Source of the DNA: Phycisphaera sp.
GTDB taxonomy: Bacteria > Planctomycetota > Phycisphaerae > Phycisphaerales > Phycisphaeraceae
DNA: 64,000 nt
Assembly: GCA_028285385.1 (NCBI GenBank)
Contig: JANQPR010000258.1
Location: forward strand, 30,862-94,861
Direction: 5' to 3'
The position numbers and the translations under genes are program-made. Below the pieces are notes generated by a model. That model saw only the letters and a program-made list of their open reading frames with translations, was not told the origin of the DNA and did no database searches. Below are positions 16,996 to 25,017 of this stretch, piece after piece (position 1 is the first letter of the stretch; each line of letters begins with the position of its first letter).

Positions 16996-17676
16996 TTGGT
17001 CGGTGCTGTGGCTCGCGATCTCCGGCAGCGCATCCTGCAGGGTGAGTGGGCGGCCGGTGAGGCGCTGCCCGCCGAGGGAGCACTGGCCGAATCGTTCGGG
17101 GTCTCGCGCACTGTGGCACGCGAGGCGTTGCGGACTCTCAGCGGCGGGGGGCTGGTGGATATCGCGCAAGGCCGGACCGCCCGAGTGCGTCCCCCCGATG
17201 CGCTTGCCGCCGCAGCCAACCTCCAGGCCTTGCTTCGCCGGGATCACGCGTCGTTGGAGCAGCTGCTCGAAGTCCGCGCCCCGCTGGAGAGCGAGATCGC
17301 GTCCCTGGCCGCGCGCCGACTCACGCAGTCGAGGCGCGAGCAACTCGAACACGCCGTGACTGCGCTCGAAAACGCGGAGCTGATCAACGAACGCGCCGAT
17401 GCGGATATCGCGTTCCATGTCGGTCTGGCGGAAGCCACCGGAAACCCGATCTTCCCGCTGCTGCTTTCGACCCTGACGGCGTTGATGCGCGAGCTTCTCG
17501 GCGCCACCCTGGCACACCCAACTGGCCGCGACCGCGCCGCGGCGGGACACCGCGCGATCTTGGCTCCGGTGGTCGACGGCGACGCGGAGCGCGCCCGCCG
17601 GGAGATGCTCAACCACCTCGACGCCGCCCGGCACGACCTGATCCAGACCCGGCAGGAGGGCCCGGCCGATGTCTGA
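16996..17676 (+). CDS. GntR-family (FadR/FCD-type) transcriptional regulator
   Basis: A 226-residue protein. The N-terminal winged helix (VARDLRQRILQGEW...LPAEGALAESFGVSRTVAREALRTLSGGGLV) is typical of GntR. The remaining ~140 residues form an FCD-type all-helical ligand domain, with metal-ligand candidates in ADIAFHVGLAEATGN and AAGHRAILAPVVDGD. FCD regulators commonly sense sugar acids such as gluconate, galactonate or fuconate. The frame has no ATG at the N-terminus. TTG at 16996 gives the normal GntR length, and GTG at 17008 is the alternative. It overlaps the next gene by 8 bases and diverges from the SDR/FAH pair, so it probably represses the block. Confidence 0.88.
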   Translation: MVGAVARDLRQRILQGEWAAGEALPAEGALAESFGVSRTVAREALRTLSGGGLVDIAQGRTARVRPPDALAAAANLQALLRRDHASLEQLLEVRAPLESEIASLAARRLTQSRREQLEHAVTALENAELINERADADIAFHVGLAEATGNPIFPLLLSTLTALMRELLGATLAHPTGRDRAAAGHRAILAPVVDGDAERARREMLNHLDAARHDLIQTRQEGPADV

Positions 17677-18709
17677 GTTGCCGCTGGTGGTCGTCGCCGA
17701 CTTTCTTGAAGACGACCTCCGGCCTGAGAGAAGCGCCCTGGACGGGGTCGCGCGGGTCGAACGGCTCGGTTGCAACTGCGAATCGGAACTGGCCGAACGC
17801 GCCGCCGACGCCGAGGCGATCATGCTCTGGCACATCGTGGGGCTAGGCGACGAGGGGCTCCGTCGGCTCCCGCGTTGCAAGCTCGTGGTGCGCATGGGCG
17901 TCGGCCTGGACAACCTCGACGTCGAGGCGGCGACCCGGCGAGGGGTACAGGTCGCCAATGTCCCCGACTACGGCACCGAAGACGTCGCCGACTCGGCACT
18001 GGGCATGGCGTTGGTCTTGGCACGGGGTATCCACCAGGCCAATGAGTTGTCACGTCGCGACAACGGGCCCTGGTCGTACGCCGCGGTTAAGCCGTTGCAC
18101 CGGTTACGCGGCCGAACACTCGGGCTGCTCGGGATGAGCCGGATCGGCACCGCGGTCGCGCTGCGTGCCAAGGCGTTCGGCATGGACGTTGTCTTCTTCG
18201 ATCCGTACCTGCCCGGCGGGGTCGAGAAGTCGATCGGGGTTCGACGTGTTGAGTCACTCGATCAACTGCTTAGTCAATCAAGCCTGCTGAGTCTGCACTG
18301 CCTGCTGACCCCGGAGACGCGACATGTTATCGACGAAGACGCGCTGTCGAAGCTACCGGCTGGCGCGATCCTGATCAACACCGCACGCGGGGGCCTGGTC
18401 GATAGCGGGGCGCTGTTGGCGGCGCTGGCGTCCGGCCATCTCGACGGCGCGGGGCTCGACGTGTTGGAGCAGGAGCCGCCAGACCCTAAAGACCCCCTGA
18501 TCTGCGCCTGGCGTGATCCCGAGCACCCGGCTTCTTCTCGGCTGATCATTAACCCCCATGTCGCGTTCTACTGCGAGGAGAGCATCCAAGAACTGCGGAC
18601 CAAGGCCGCTCTCGCCTGCCGACAGGCCGTCTTGGGCGAGCCCGTGACTTACACCATCAACGCCGCCGCGCTCGCAGCCAATACGACCCGTGAACTAAAA
18701 GATGTGTGA
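17669..18709 (+). CDS. D-isomer-specific 2-hydroxyacid dehydrogenase (CtBP-like)
   Basis: A 346-residue NAD-dependent dehydrogenase. The nucleotide-binding loop is GLLGMSRIG near residue 150. The catalytic set is visible as Arg in NTARGGLV, Glu in LEQEPP and His in NPHVAFYCEE. The last segment resembles C-terminal-binding-protein-type dehydrogenases found in sugar-acid clusters. It could reduce or oxidise a 2-hydroxy acid released from the deoxysugar pathway, for example lactate or a keto-deoxy acid, which is an inference from neighbours. It overlaps the GntR gene upstream by 8 bases and the amidohydrolase downstream by 8 bases, implying translational coupling. Confidence 0.88.
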   Translation: MSELPLVVVADFLEDDLRPERSALDGVARVERLGCNCESELAERAADAEAIMLWHIVGLGDEGLRRLPRCKLVVRMGVGLDNLDVEAATRRGVQVANVPDYGTEDVADSALGMALVLARGIHQANELSRRDNGPWSYAAVKPLHRLRGRTLGLLGMSRIGTAVALRAKAFGMDVVFFDPYLPGGVEKSIGVRRVESLDQLLSQSSLLSLHCLLTPETRHVIDEDALSKLPAGAILINTARGGLVDSGALLAALASGHLDGAGLDVLEQEPPDPKDPLICAWRDPEHPASSRLIINPHVAFYCEESIQELRTKAALACRQAVLGEPVTYTINAAALAANTTRELKDV

Positions 18710-19559
18710 CCTGCCCATCATCGACTCGCACCTGCACATCTGGGACATCCAGCGTCTCCGTTACCCTTGGCTGGATGGCTTCCCGGAGCTGAACCGCACC
18801 TTTACGCTGCGTGACTTCGATATGGCGTGTCGGGGCGTTGACGTGCGCCGGATGGTCTTCCTCAACTGCGAGCCCTTGCCGGAGCAGAACCTCGCGGAGT
18901 TGGCCTGGGTCGACGCGATTGCTGACGAAGACAAACGCTTGGCGGCGATCGTTCCTTACGTTGCGGTCGAGCAAGGCGACGACATCGCCGACCAGATCGA
19001 AATGGTGGGGCGGTATGGGCGCGTACGGGGCATACGACGGCTTCTTCAAGGCGAGCCCGAAGGTTTCGCCCTGCAGCCCGCGGTGGTGGATGCGGTTCGT
19101 CGGATTGGCGCTAACGGCATGCACTTCGAGATCACCGTCGCCGCGACACAACTCCCCGAGGCGCTCGAACTCGTTCAGCGCTGCCCGGACGTGCCGTTCA
19201 TCCTCGACCACTGCGGGAACCCGGACATCGCCGGCGGCGGGTTCGAGCCGTGGCGTTCGGATCTCGAGGCACTGGCAGAGTGCGAACGGGTCACCTGCAA
19301 GGTCTCGAATCTGACAAACAACGCGGACCTGGCCCGGTGGACGGTTGACGACATCACGCCCTACTTCGACGCCGTGGTCGAAGTGTTCGGGCCGACGCGG
19401 GTGATGTGGGCGGGCGACTGGCCACATGCCCTACGCAGCGTCACGTACTCACGATGGGTCGAGGTGGCTGAGGGGCTGACCGCGGCGTGGTCGTCAACCG
19501 ATCGGCTTGCCTTCTTCCACGACAACGCGGCTCGGGTCTACCGACTCCAGACCGACTGA
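18702..19559 (+). CDS. Amidohydrolase-2 family protein, probable L-fuconolactonase-like lactonase
   Basis: A 285-residue TIM-barrel hydrolase of the COG3618 type. It opens with IIDSHLHIWD (metal-ligand HxH), followed by the typical RYPWL. Later conserved sites are FEITV, ILDHCGNPDI and the C-terminal MWAGDWPH, which holds the catalytic Asp region. The best-known role is hydrolysis of L-fucono-1,5-lactone and similar sugar lactones. Placement between a 2-hydroxyacid dehydrogenase and an SDR, close to an alpha-L-fucosidase, fits the lactonase step of non-phosphorylative fucose or rhamnose breakdown. No signal peptide is present, so it is cytoplasmic. Confidence 0.82.
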   Translation: MCDLPIIDSHLHIWDIQRLRYPWLDGFPELNRTFTLRDFDMACRGVDVRRMVFLNCEPLPEQNLAELAWVDAIADEDKRLAAIVPYVAVEQGDDIADQIEMVGRYGRVRGIRRLLQGEPEGFALQPAVVDAVRRIGANGMHFEITVAATQLPEALELVQRCPDVPFILDHCGNPDIAGGGFEPWRSDLEALAECERVTCKVSNLTNNADLARWTVDDITPYFDAVVEVFGPTRVMWAGDWPHALRSVTYSRWVEVAEGLTAAWSSTDRLAFFHDNAARVYRLQTD

Positions 19560-19592
19560 CTACCCCACGCATCGCTCGCAAGGAACACCACG

Positions 19593-20426
19593 ATGAGCGT
19601 ACCCAAGACTTCCCACTACGTCGATCGTTTCAAGGGACGCGTCGCGGTCGTTACCGGCGGCTCGGCGGGCATCGGCCGAGCCATCGTCGAGGGGCTCTGC
19701 CAAGAAGGTGCGTCGGTCCTGTTCTCCGGCATCGAACCGGATGGTGATGCCGTCGCCAGGGAGATGAAGCGGGAGGGGTTCGACGTGGTGTTCCGTCTCG
19801 GGGACATGCAGGACGAGGCGTTCTGCCGCTCATTGGGCGACCGCGCGGTCGAGTTGTGGGGACGCATCGACTTCCTGGTCAACAACGCGTTCTCCTTTAC
19901 CGCCAAGGGTATGGACGCAACCGACCAGGACTGGGCCCGCAGCCTGACCGTGGGACCGGTGGCCTACGCCCGGATGGTTCAGCGGTGCGCCCCGGAGATG
20001 AAGGCGATCGGAGGCGGGGCGGTGGTCAACATCTCGAGCATCTCGGGCCGGATTGCGCAGATCAATCGTTGGACCTACAACGCCGCGAAGGGCGCCGTGG
20101 ACCAACTGACCCGCTGCCAGGCGCTCGACCTCGCGTCAGACAACATCCGTGTCAACACGCTGAGCCCGGGATGGGTCTGGACAAGGGAGGTCGAGAAGGC
20201 CGCGGCGCTCGACGGCGGGGGTCGGGAGAAGTGGGGGCCGTTGTGGGGCAAGTATCACATGCTCCGCCGCTTGGCCGAGCCGGTCGAGATTGCTCGCGCG
20301 GCGATGTTTCTGCTCAGTGACGACGCGTCGTTCGTTACCGGCGTTGACCTGCCGGTCGATGGGGGTTATCTCGCCATGGGGCCGGAAGGCCTTGGTGAGA
20401 CAACCGTCAACGCTGGCTCTGCGTGA
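19593..20426 (+). CDS. SDR oxidoreductase, candidate sugar (L-fucose/L-rhamnose) dehydrogenase
   Basis: A 277-residue classical SDR starting at ATG 19593 behind AAGGAA. The cofactor loop is TGGSAGIG near residue 21. The usual NNAG is NNAF, the active-site Ser is in NISSISG, and Tyr/Lys are in YNAAK. The end SFVTGVDLPVDGGY is standard. In this gene order it would supply the first step, oxidation of the free sugar to its lactone, for the lactonase encoded just upstream. It could equally act on another polyol or sugar acid. It is the last gene of the rightward GntR-headed group and faces the PhyH-type gene. Confidence 0.75.
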   Translation: MSVPKTSHYVDRFKGRVAVVTGGSAGIGRAIVEGLCQEGASVLFSGIEPDGDAVAREMKREGFDVVFRLGDMQDEAFCRSLGDRAVELWGRIDFLVNNAFSFTAKGMDATDQDWARSLTVGPVAYARMVQRCAPEMKAIGGGAVVNISSISGRIAQINRWTYNAAKGAVDQLTRCQALDLASDNIRVNTLSPGWVWTREVEKAAALDGGGREKWGPLWGKYHMLRRLAEPVEIARAAMFLLSDDASFVTGVDLPVDGGYLAMGPEGLGETTVNAGSA

Positions 20427-20584
20427 TCAAGCGGCCCGAGTCGCGGTGCCAGAAGCGCCGTTTGACGTGAGTTGAACCCGCTGTTTGGTAAGTGATACGG
20501 CGGGGGCCAAGGTCCCATCCGGCAGATGGGCGCAACCGATCGTGCTGAGTGCAGGTTGGCTCGCCTCGGTCGTCTTGCAGAGAT

Positions 20585-21406
20585 TCAGACGTAGCCGCCG
20601 TTGCCGAAGAGCTCGCGGAGTTCGGCATCGTCGCCGTCCCTGTAGCGGTCGGAAAGCGGGTGGTCGGGAGGTTGGCCGTAGGGGTTGTCCACGAACCAGG
20701 CGGGGGCGTAACCGAGCAGGACGAGGCGTCTCTTCTGACCCTCGGGCATCGTGGGCATGCCGCGGTGCCAGACGTTGCTGTGCATGAACACGGCCGACCC
20801 CGCGGGCAAGGCGAGCACGCGTTGGCCTTCCTTGTCGCCGTAGTCGTGTGCGTCGAGTTTGCGGTGGTACCAGCGGTGAGACTCGGGCACGACCACCAAT
20901 GGCCCGGTCGGCCGCGCGAGATCGTCCAGGTAGATCAGGATGTCGATGACGTGGGGTTGGCTGAACCACGGCGGCAGCGGCTCGGGGATGACTCTGCGGT
21001 GGGTGTGCCAGATGGTTTCCTGGCCGGGTTCGCCCGGGTAGGTGACGCGCAGCGTGCTCCCCGACAGCTTGATCGCCGGGCCGAGCATCGCCCGCACGAT
21101 CGACACCAACTCCGGCCGTTGCACCAGGTCGAGGAAGGCTCCGTCCTTGTCGTGGATGTAGCGGGCAAAGAAGCCGCCGAACTTATCGCTCGAAGTGGCG
21201 TGCGCAATCCCACCCTCTCTCGCTTCGAGGCGGTCGGTCGCTTCACGGAGGCGTTCGAGATCGTCGCCGGTGAACAGCCTCTCCTTGACGAGGAACCCCT
21301 GCGTGTCCATTTCCGCCAACTCGTCGGCCGACGCGTGCACGTCCACCTCGCGCACGGGGAAGCCTGCGATCGGGTCGTTGATCTCGTAGCGGAGCTTCAC
21401 GGTCAT
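20585..21406 (-). CDS. Phytanoyl-CoA dioxygenase (PhyH) family protein with altered metal motif
   Basis: A 273-residue protein with ATG 21406 behind AAGGAA. The fold is that of the Fe(II)/2-oxoglutarate oxygenases of the PhyH family: DTQGFLVKERLF, the first His motif at IWHTHRRVIPE, LIYLDDLARPTGPLVVVPESHR, and the distal NVWHRGMP plus RRLVLLGY. The usual facial triad is HxD...H. Here the position of Asp appears to be His (HTH), which may mean altered metal binding or a different ligand. Planctomycetes carry many such proteins of unknown substrate. It lies beside an SDR and a fucosidase. Confidence 0.8.
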   Translation of the reverse strand: MTVKLRYEINDPIAGFPVREVDVHASADELAEMDTQGFLVKERLFTGDDLERLREATDRLEAREGGIAHATSSDKFGGFFARYIHDKDGAFLDLVQRPELVSIVRAMLGPAIKLSGSTLRVTYPGEPGQETIWHTHRRVIPEPLPPWFSQPHVIDILIYLDDLARPTGPLVVVPESHRWYHRKLDAHDYGDKEGQRVLALPAGSAVFMHSNVWHRGMPTMPEGQKRRLVLLGYAPAWFVDNPYGQPPDHPLSDRYRDGDDAELRELFGNGGYV

Positions 21407-21466
21407 CGCGGGATTCCTTAGTACGAGAAGTGAGCCGGGCGTTTGGCCGCGGCTTGCGCGGTATAC

Positions 21467-22186
21467 CTACCAGACACGCATCGTGGTCGGGAACACCACG
21501 GTGTCGTAGACGTTGATGCCGGGCGGGGCCCGGAGCGTGTGGAGGACGGCGTCGGCGACGACGTCTGGGGGCATCGCATCGGCGTCGCCCTTGGGGTTTC
21601 CCATGTCGGTGTCGGTCTTTCCAGGGCAGACCAGGCTAACCGCGATGCGCGATCCTTCCTGGTGGAGTTGCCGAGTGATCCCCTCCACCATGCCACGGAG
21701 GCCAAACTTCGACGCCGGGTAGCCGCCGTAGTCGCCGAACGTTGCCCAGTGCGAGCGCACCGAGCCGAGCAAGACGATCTTGCCGTCGCCACGCCCGTCC
21801 ATCGCTCGGACCGCGTGCCGAACGCAGTTGTAGGATGAGACTAGGTTCACCTCCAGGCAGTCGCGGAAGGTCGACACCGGCACATCACGGATCGATCCGT
21901 ACGGCGCGATGCCCGCGCTATGGACAAGCGCCTCCAACGGGCCGAAGCGCTCGGCGTGACCGGCGAACAGGTCGTCGACGAATGCCTCGTCCGTGATGTC
22001 TCCCGGGGCCACGTGGACGTCAGCGCCTCGGTCTCGCCACTCGGCCGCCGCGGCTTCGAGCTTCTCGGCGTCGCGTGCCGTGACGGTCAGCCGGATGTGC
22101 TCGTGAGCCAGACGCGAGGCGATCGCGTTCCCTATACCGCGGCTGACGCCGGTCAGGATCGCGTTCGTGGGCAGCGGGCGGTTCAT
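21467..22186 (-). CDS. SDR family oxidoreductase
   Basis: A 239-residue protein. The true start is ATG 22186 (MNRPLPTNAILTG). The longer frame to 22432 would overlap the fucosidase gene and lacks SDR features. It has the cofactor loop TGVSRGIG, HSAGIAPYG (NNAG position), the Ser in LLGSVRS, catalytic YPASK and the VCPGKTDTDM segment. It lacks the usual terminal TG-x-x-x-x-VDGG and ends in FPTTMRVW. The substrate is unknown. It lies between a PhyH-type oxygenase and the GH29 gene on the same strand, so it may be co-transcribed with the fucosidase. Confidence 0.82.
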   Translation of the reverse strand: MNRPLPTNAILTGVSRGIGNAIASRLAHEHIRLTVTARDAEKLEAAAAEWRDRGADVHVAPGDITDEAFVDDLFAGHAERFGPLEALVHSAGIAPYGSIRDVPVSTFRDCLEVNLVSSYNCVRHAVRAMDGRGDGKIVLLGSVRSHWATFGDYGGYPASKFGLRGMVEGITRQLHQEGSRIAVSLVCPGKTDTDMGNPKGDADAMPPDVVADAVLHTLRAPPGINVYDTVVFPTTMRVW

Positions 22187-22295
22187 TCGTTCGCACGGGA
22201 GGACCGATGAGTCACGCCGTGGCGCGTGCAGCGTCAACCGTCCTCGGGTTCTTTGGCCTACACCGTGGATTGCCAGCGATCTTGCTTCAACGCGA

Positions 22296-23684
22296 TCACC
22301 GCAGGAACAGTTCGATGACAGGGACCTCGACGCCTTCGGGCTCGCGCTGAGGCAGGGCGAGGGTGAGGGTGTGCTCGGGGAGTTGGAGGTGGCTGGCGTG
22401 CCACTCGTCGAGGCCGCGGCACTCGCTGGCATCGTTGAGTAGCTGGGCGTACTCGACGCGGTCAGCGTAGGCCCGGCCCGTCAGGTGGACGAACTTGTAG
22501 GGCCAGCTGAGCAGGTGGAGGTAGAGGCGGTTCTTCTCGGGGTGGTAGGTAAGGCGGCAGTCGCGCGGGCAGGCGAACTCGTCCGGGGCTTGGGTGCAGC
22601 CGTAGATGGACCGGCTGTGCAGGCGCATCCACCGACCAATACCTTCGAGACGGTCGAGCGCGCGTTGGTCGATCTCGCCCCGGCCGTTGGGCCCGACGTT
22701 GAGCAGCAGGTTGCCGCCTTTGCTGACGCAGTCGATGAGCGTGGTGATCAGTTGCTTGGTCGACCGCCAGTCGTGCTCGTCGCGGTAGTAGCCCCAGGAG
22801 CCGGAGAAGGTCTGGCACGCCTCCCACGTCACCGGTTGCCCGTCGACCTCGACCCACTGGGTGGGCTGGGCCTGCTCGGGGGTCTTGAAGTCGCCGCCGG
22901 AGAGGTGCCGGTCGAGGTCGAGCCGGTCCGTGAGCAAGACATTCGGCTGGAGTTCCCGGATCATCTCGTACAACTTTTCGGATTGCCAAGCCTCGCGTCC
23001 CTTGTTGTAGACGAAGTCGTCGCGCGGGTGGTCGGGGTCGCGGACGAACGAGAAGTCGAACCACAAGGCCGAGACGTCGCCGAACTCGGTCAACAGTTCG
23101 CGGACCTGGTCGCGGAGGTAAGCGGCGTAGCGTGACTGGTCTCGGCCGGCGTTGATGTCGGCGCCGGTGTGGTTGGCGCCGGTCGCGGCGGGGCCCATGC
23201 CGACAGGCGGGACGTCGGCGGGGGGTAGCTCGTTGCGCCGGGAGTGGTTCTTGTAATCGACGATGTAGTCCGGGTGGTGCCAGTCGAGCAGCGAGTGGTA
23301 GAAGCCGGTGCGCAACCCTCGGGAACTGAAGGCATCGACCATGGGGCGCAGGAGGTCCTTGCCGCAGGGCGAGTTGGTCGACTTGTAGTCCGTGTGTTTG
23401 GAGTCCCAGAGGCAGAAGCCGTCGTGGTGCTTGGTCGTGACCACGAAGTACTTCATGCCGGCGTTCGCGGCGGCGGCGGCCCAGCGCTGCGGGTCGTAGA
23501 GGTCGGGGTCGAAGTGCTCGAAATACCTGCGGTCGTAGATGCCGTCGGGGATGCACTCCATTGACTTGACCCACTCGTGCCGGGCCGGCAACGCGTACAG
23601 GCCCCAGTGGATGAACAACCCGAAGCGGTCGTGCCGGAACCAGGACGTGTCGCCGGGCGTCGGGGCAATCTGAGTTTCAAGCAT
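22296..23684 (-). CDS. Alpha-L-fucosidase, GH29 family, cytoplasmic
   Basis: A 462-residue retaining glycoside hydrolase. Landmarks are SWFRHDRFGLFIHWGLYALPA near 14-34, the KYFVVTTKHHDGFCLWDS motif near 78-96 and the nucleophile Asp210 in ALWFDFSF. The family removes terminal alpha-L-fucose from oligosaccharides. There is no signal peptide, so it acts after import, matching the ABC importer genes upstream on the same strand and the fucose-type catabolic genes downstream. It has the N-terminal catalytic barrel plus a short C-terminal beta domain, without an extra CBM. Confidence 0.92.
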   Translation of the reverse strand: MLETQIAPTPGDTSWFRHDRFGLFIHWGLYALPARHEWVKSMECIPDGIYDRRYFEHFDPDLYDPQRWAAAAANAGMKYFVVTTKHHDGFCLWDSKHTDYKSTNSPCGKDLLRPMVDAFSSRGLRTGFYHSLLDWHHPDYIVDYKNHSRRNELPPADVPPVGMGPAATGANHTGADINAGRDQSRYAAYLRDQVRELLTEFGDVSALWFDFSFVRDPDHPRDDFVYNKGREAWQSEKLYEMIRELQPNVLLTDRLDLDRHLSGGDFKTPEQAQPTQWVEVDGQPVTWEACQTFSGSWGYYRDEHDWRSTKQLITTLIDCVSKGGNLLLNVGPNGRGEIDQRALDRLEGIGRWMRLHSRSIYGCTQAPDEFACPRDCRLTYHPEKNRLYLHLLSWPYKFVHLTGRAYADRVEYAQLLNDASECRGLDEWHASHLQLPEHTLTLALPQREPEGVEVPVIELFLR

Positions 23685-23742
23685 GGTTGGCTTCGGTCGG
23701 AAGTGGGGGAGCGGTTGGCGATGCGAGCGGAACGGTACGGAA

Positions 23743-25017
23743 TCACCCCTTGACAGCGCCGAGCTGGATGCCCTTGACGAGTTGTTTCTGCATGACGACG
23801 AAGACGACGATCATGGGGAGGACGGACATGGTGACGGCGGCCATGAGCAGGTTGGTCTCCTGGCCGGCGGAGGAGTCGAAGTAGAGCAGGCCGATGGGCA
23901 GGGTGTAGCGGTGCTCGCTCTTGAGCATGACCAGGGGCCAGAAGAACGAGTTGTAGTTGCCCATGAAAGTGAAGATGGCGAGCGTGACCAAGCCGGGCCG
24001 GGCAAGCGGCAGGATGACGTCCCAGTAGGTGCGCCACTTGCTCGCGCCGTCGATAGCGGCGGCTTCGTCGAGCGAGGCGGGTATGGAGAGCATGAACTGT
24101 CGGAGCAGGAACGTGCCGAACGCGGTGAACGCCGCGGGCAGGATCAGGCCGATCATGGTGTCGACCAGGCCCAGCGTGATCATGATCTGGTAGTTGGGGA
24201 TCATCATGACCAGGCCGGGCAGCATCATGGTGGAGAGGTAGAGCAGGAACACCTGGTCTCGGCCGGGCCATCGGAGCCGGGCGAAGCTGAACGCGGCGAG
24301 CGAACTGGTGAACACCTGCAGGAACGTCACCCAGCACGCGACGAACAGCGAGTTGACGTAGTACCGGCCGAAGGGCACCTGCCGGAAGACCTCGAGGTAG
24401 TTGTGCCAGCGGAAGGTTCGCGGCGCTGGGATCAGGTCCGGCAGCGCGTCGTGCAGCGCCCAGGCGTTGAACAGTGCGACGTCTCGATGGCGGCGGTCCT
24501 GCTCGTCTTCCAGAGCCCGGCCGGTCAGCGCGGGGTCGATCGGCGTCTTCTGACTGTCGGCGACCGCGTCCCGGTAGCGCTGGGTGTCGGCTGAGAGGTC
24601 AACGCCGGTTAAGACTTCATCGGGGACCGGCTCCGCCGATCGGATCGCGGTGTTGACCTGCTCCGCGAGTTGCTTGGGCTTCAGGTCGGCGGTTTCGAGG
24701 TCAATGAAGCCCGCGAGGTAGGCCGCCGCCGGGTCGTCCGCGGTCCGCAGGCGTTCGCGCACCGCTTGAACCGCCTCGGCCGGGAACTGCCCCCGATCTG
24801 TGTACGTCGACAGCGTGGGCAGCCAGCCTTCGTCGCCGACCTGGTCGAGGGGCTTGAGGCTGGTCAGCACCATCCAGAGGAACGGCAGGAACAGCAGCAA
24901 CCCGACCACCGTCAGCGTCGCGTGCAGCGGCAACGCGCCGAGGTAGCGACGCACCTCGGCTTTGCGGCGACGCGCCGACACTTTCATGCTCGTGGGCGGG
25001 AGATCAGTCGTTGACAT
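23743..25017 (-). CDS. Carbohydrate ABC transporter permease, MalG type, with large insert
   Basis: A 424-residue inner-membrane subunit. The start at ATG 25017 overlaps the upstream permease by 14 bases. After the first membrane helix (LTVVGLLLFLPFLWMVLTSLKP, residues 35-56) comes an insert of about 140 mostly polar, alpha-helical residues (about 58-197). The normal MalG sequence then resumes at NYLEVFRQVPFGRYYVNSL. The ATPase-contact EAA loop is DEAAAIDGASKWRTYWDVILPL. MalG-like subunits are usually about 280 residues, so the insert is unusual; it would face the extracytoplasmic side and may touch the binding protein. No ATPase gene is adjacent, so a shared multi-sugar ATPase is expected. 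Confidence 0.88.
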   Translation of the reverse strand: MSTTDLPPTSMKVSARRRKAEVRRYLGALPLHATLTVVGLLLFLPFLWMVLTSLKPLDQVGDEGWLPTLSTYTDRGQFPAEAVQAVRERLRTADDPAAAYLAGFIDLETADLKPKQLAEQVNTAIRSAEPVPDEVLTGVDLSADTQRYRDAVADSQKTPIDPALTGRALEDEQDRRHRDVALFNAWALHDALPDLIPAPRTFRWHNYLEVFRQVPFGRYYVNSLFVACWVTFLQVFTSSLAAFSFARLRWPGRDQVFLLYLSTMMLPGLVMMIPNYQIMITLGLVDTMIGLILPAAFTAFGTFLLRQFMLSIPASLDEAAAIDGASKWRTYWDVILPLARPGLVTLAIFTFMGNYNSFFWPLVMLKSEHRYTLPIGLLYFDSSAGQETNLLMAAVTMSVLPMIVVFVVMQKQLVKGIQLGAVKG

